64,000 nt of DNA from Mansonella perstans (taxonomy: Eukaryota; Nematoda; Chromadorea; Rhabditida; Onchocercidae): contig JBAMDO010000151.1 in the NCBI GenBank assembly GCA_037074765.1, positions 1-64,000 on the forward strand, in the 5' to 3' direction. Position numbers and translations under genes: made by a program. The notes under the pieces are model-generated. The model worked only from the letters and a program-made list of their open reading frames with translations. It made no database searches and was not told where the DNA came from. Shown here in pieces: positions 63,313 through 64,000 of the stretch. Within the stretch, counting starts at the first letter, position 1. Every line of letters starts with the position of its first letter.

Positions 63313-64000
63313 TCTTCATTTTGATTTAGTAGTTACTGGTGCGCGAAAATTTAAATATGAGCTATGAAGACGACAGCGCAGGGAACAGAAAATAGGAGTT
63401 AAGTTAAAACTAATGCGTTGAAAGTTTTTGATCTAAGTTTATTTTCAAATTAACAGAATTTATTAGTTTTTAAATCATGCCATCCATGTTACAAATAAAA
63501 GGATCAAAATGGTTTTTAGCAAAAGAAAAAAAATTGGAAAGCACTAAATCTAGACTGAAGTGAAGTGAAAGAAAAGCTGAAAAACTTTGCAAGGATTTAA
63601 GCGGTAAACTAATATCTGCTTCAGTTGTTTATTTGAGCATAAATTATTTTTTCAAATAGGTTTGAAGTTTCCGAAAAAGAATTCCACGTTATTTATAATA
63701 ATTAAATTCCGCTTCTGTGTTTCTTCTTCTGATGCCAGTTTTGATGTATGAAACTTGATTTTCAAAAAATAAAATATTTTTAAGACAAAAAATTTGTTTT
63801 GTTAATTTGAAAGTCAAAAGTGATACCCTTCAGTGCTATGATCGATATTTATTATTCCAGAAATTTGTAATTAAACTAAAATGAAGATTGATGTGACACA
63901 AAAGCGATGACATTATGATGAAATGACATTATTATTATTGCACAACAAGAAAAATTCGTCAAATAATTCTATCAAATAATTGTTAAATTGAACAAATAAA
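63313..64000. other. 3' flank of Tectonic gene
   Basis: A+T-rich DNA after the Tectonic stop codon. AATAAA-like signals are present (near 63767 and at 63994) but too common in this composition to assign. No other feature is supported. Confidence 0.5.

Noticed and set aside
1..64000. Bacterial (Wolbachia-type) insertion, tRNA, rRNA or CRISPR array
   Set aside because: Looked for long prokaryote-like frames, tRNA loop motifs and regularly spaced repeats; none was found by eye. A database search would be needed to exclude short insertions.

Overview
This window reads as nuclear DNA from a parasitic nematode, most likely a filarial worm. It is very A+T-rich, with genes broken into many exons of roughly 45-400 bp. 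Most start codons sit 1-10 bases (at most about 30) after a T-rich 3' splice site, as expected for spliced-leader trans-splicing, and one chemoreceptor belongs to the nematode-only Sra class. I cannot name the species. Gene models were built by eye from exon frames, splice sites, phase and remembered family motifs; no alignment or RNA evidence was available.

Layout. 0.4-2.2 kb (+): small secreted MOLO-1-like protein. 3.9-8.2 kb (-): AATF/Che-1, a ribosome-biogenesis factor. 8.8-12.4 kb (+), head to head with AATF: Rubicon-homology protein (autophagy/endosome control). 12.56-12.95 kb (-): orphan single-exon reading frame. 12.95-16.9 kb: mostly non-coding. 16.9-20.4 kb (+): nuclear hormone receptor, 5' end not found. 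22.6-25.5 kb (-): Sra-class chemoreceptor. 25.6-40.5 kb: about 15 kb with no gene I can support, only short repeats. 40.5-44.75 kb (+): SLC17-type anion transporter. 46.0-46.4 kb: broken partial copy of the SDHA gene. 48.1-51.7 kb (+): SDHA, the complex II flavoprotein. 52.8-57.7 kb (+): VPS52, a GARP/EARP tethering subunit. 57.97-58.52 kb (-): two well-formed exons of an unrecognised gene. 60.3-63.3 kb (+): Tectonic, a ciliary transition-zone protein.

The genes do not form one pathway. Rubicon and VPS52 both act in endosome/lysosome traffic; the chemoreceptor and Tectonic both relate to ciliated sensory neurons. Spacing is too wide for an operon.

Most notable: the SDHA pseudogene beside its parent; four introns that look like GC-AG introns; a duplicated 3' splice site inside an SDHA intron; a repeat copied on both sides of one AATF exon; a nuclear receptor with an unusual P-box; and two unrecognised gene candidates. 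I saw no complete transposon, CRISPR array, tRNA, rRNA or clear bacterial insertion.
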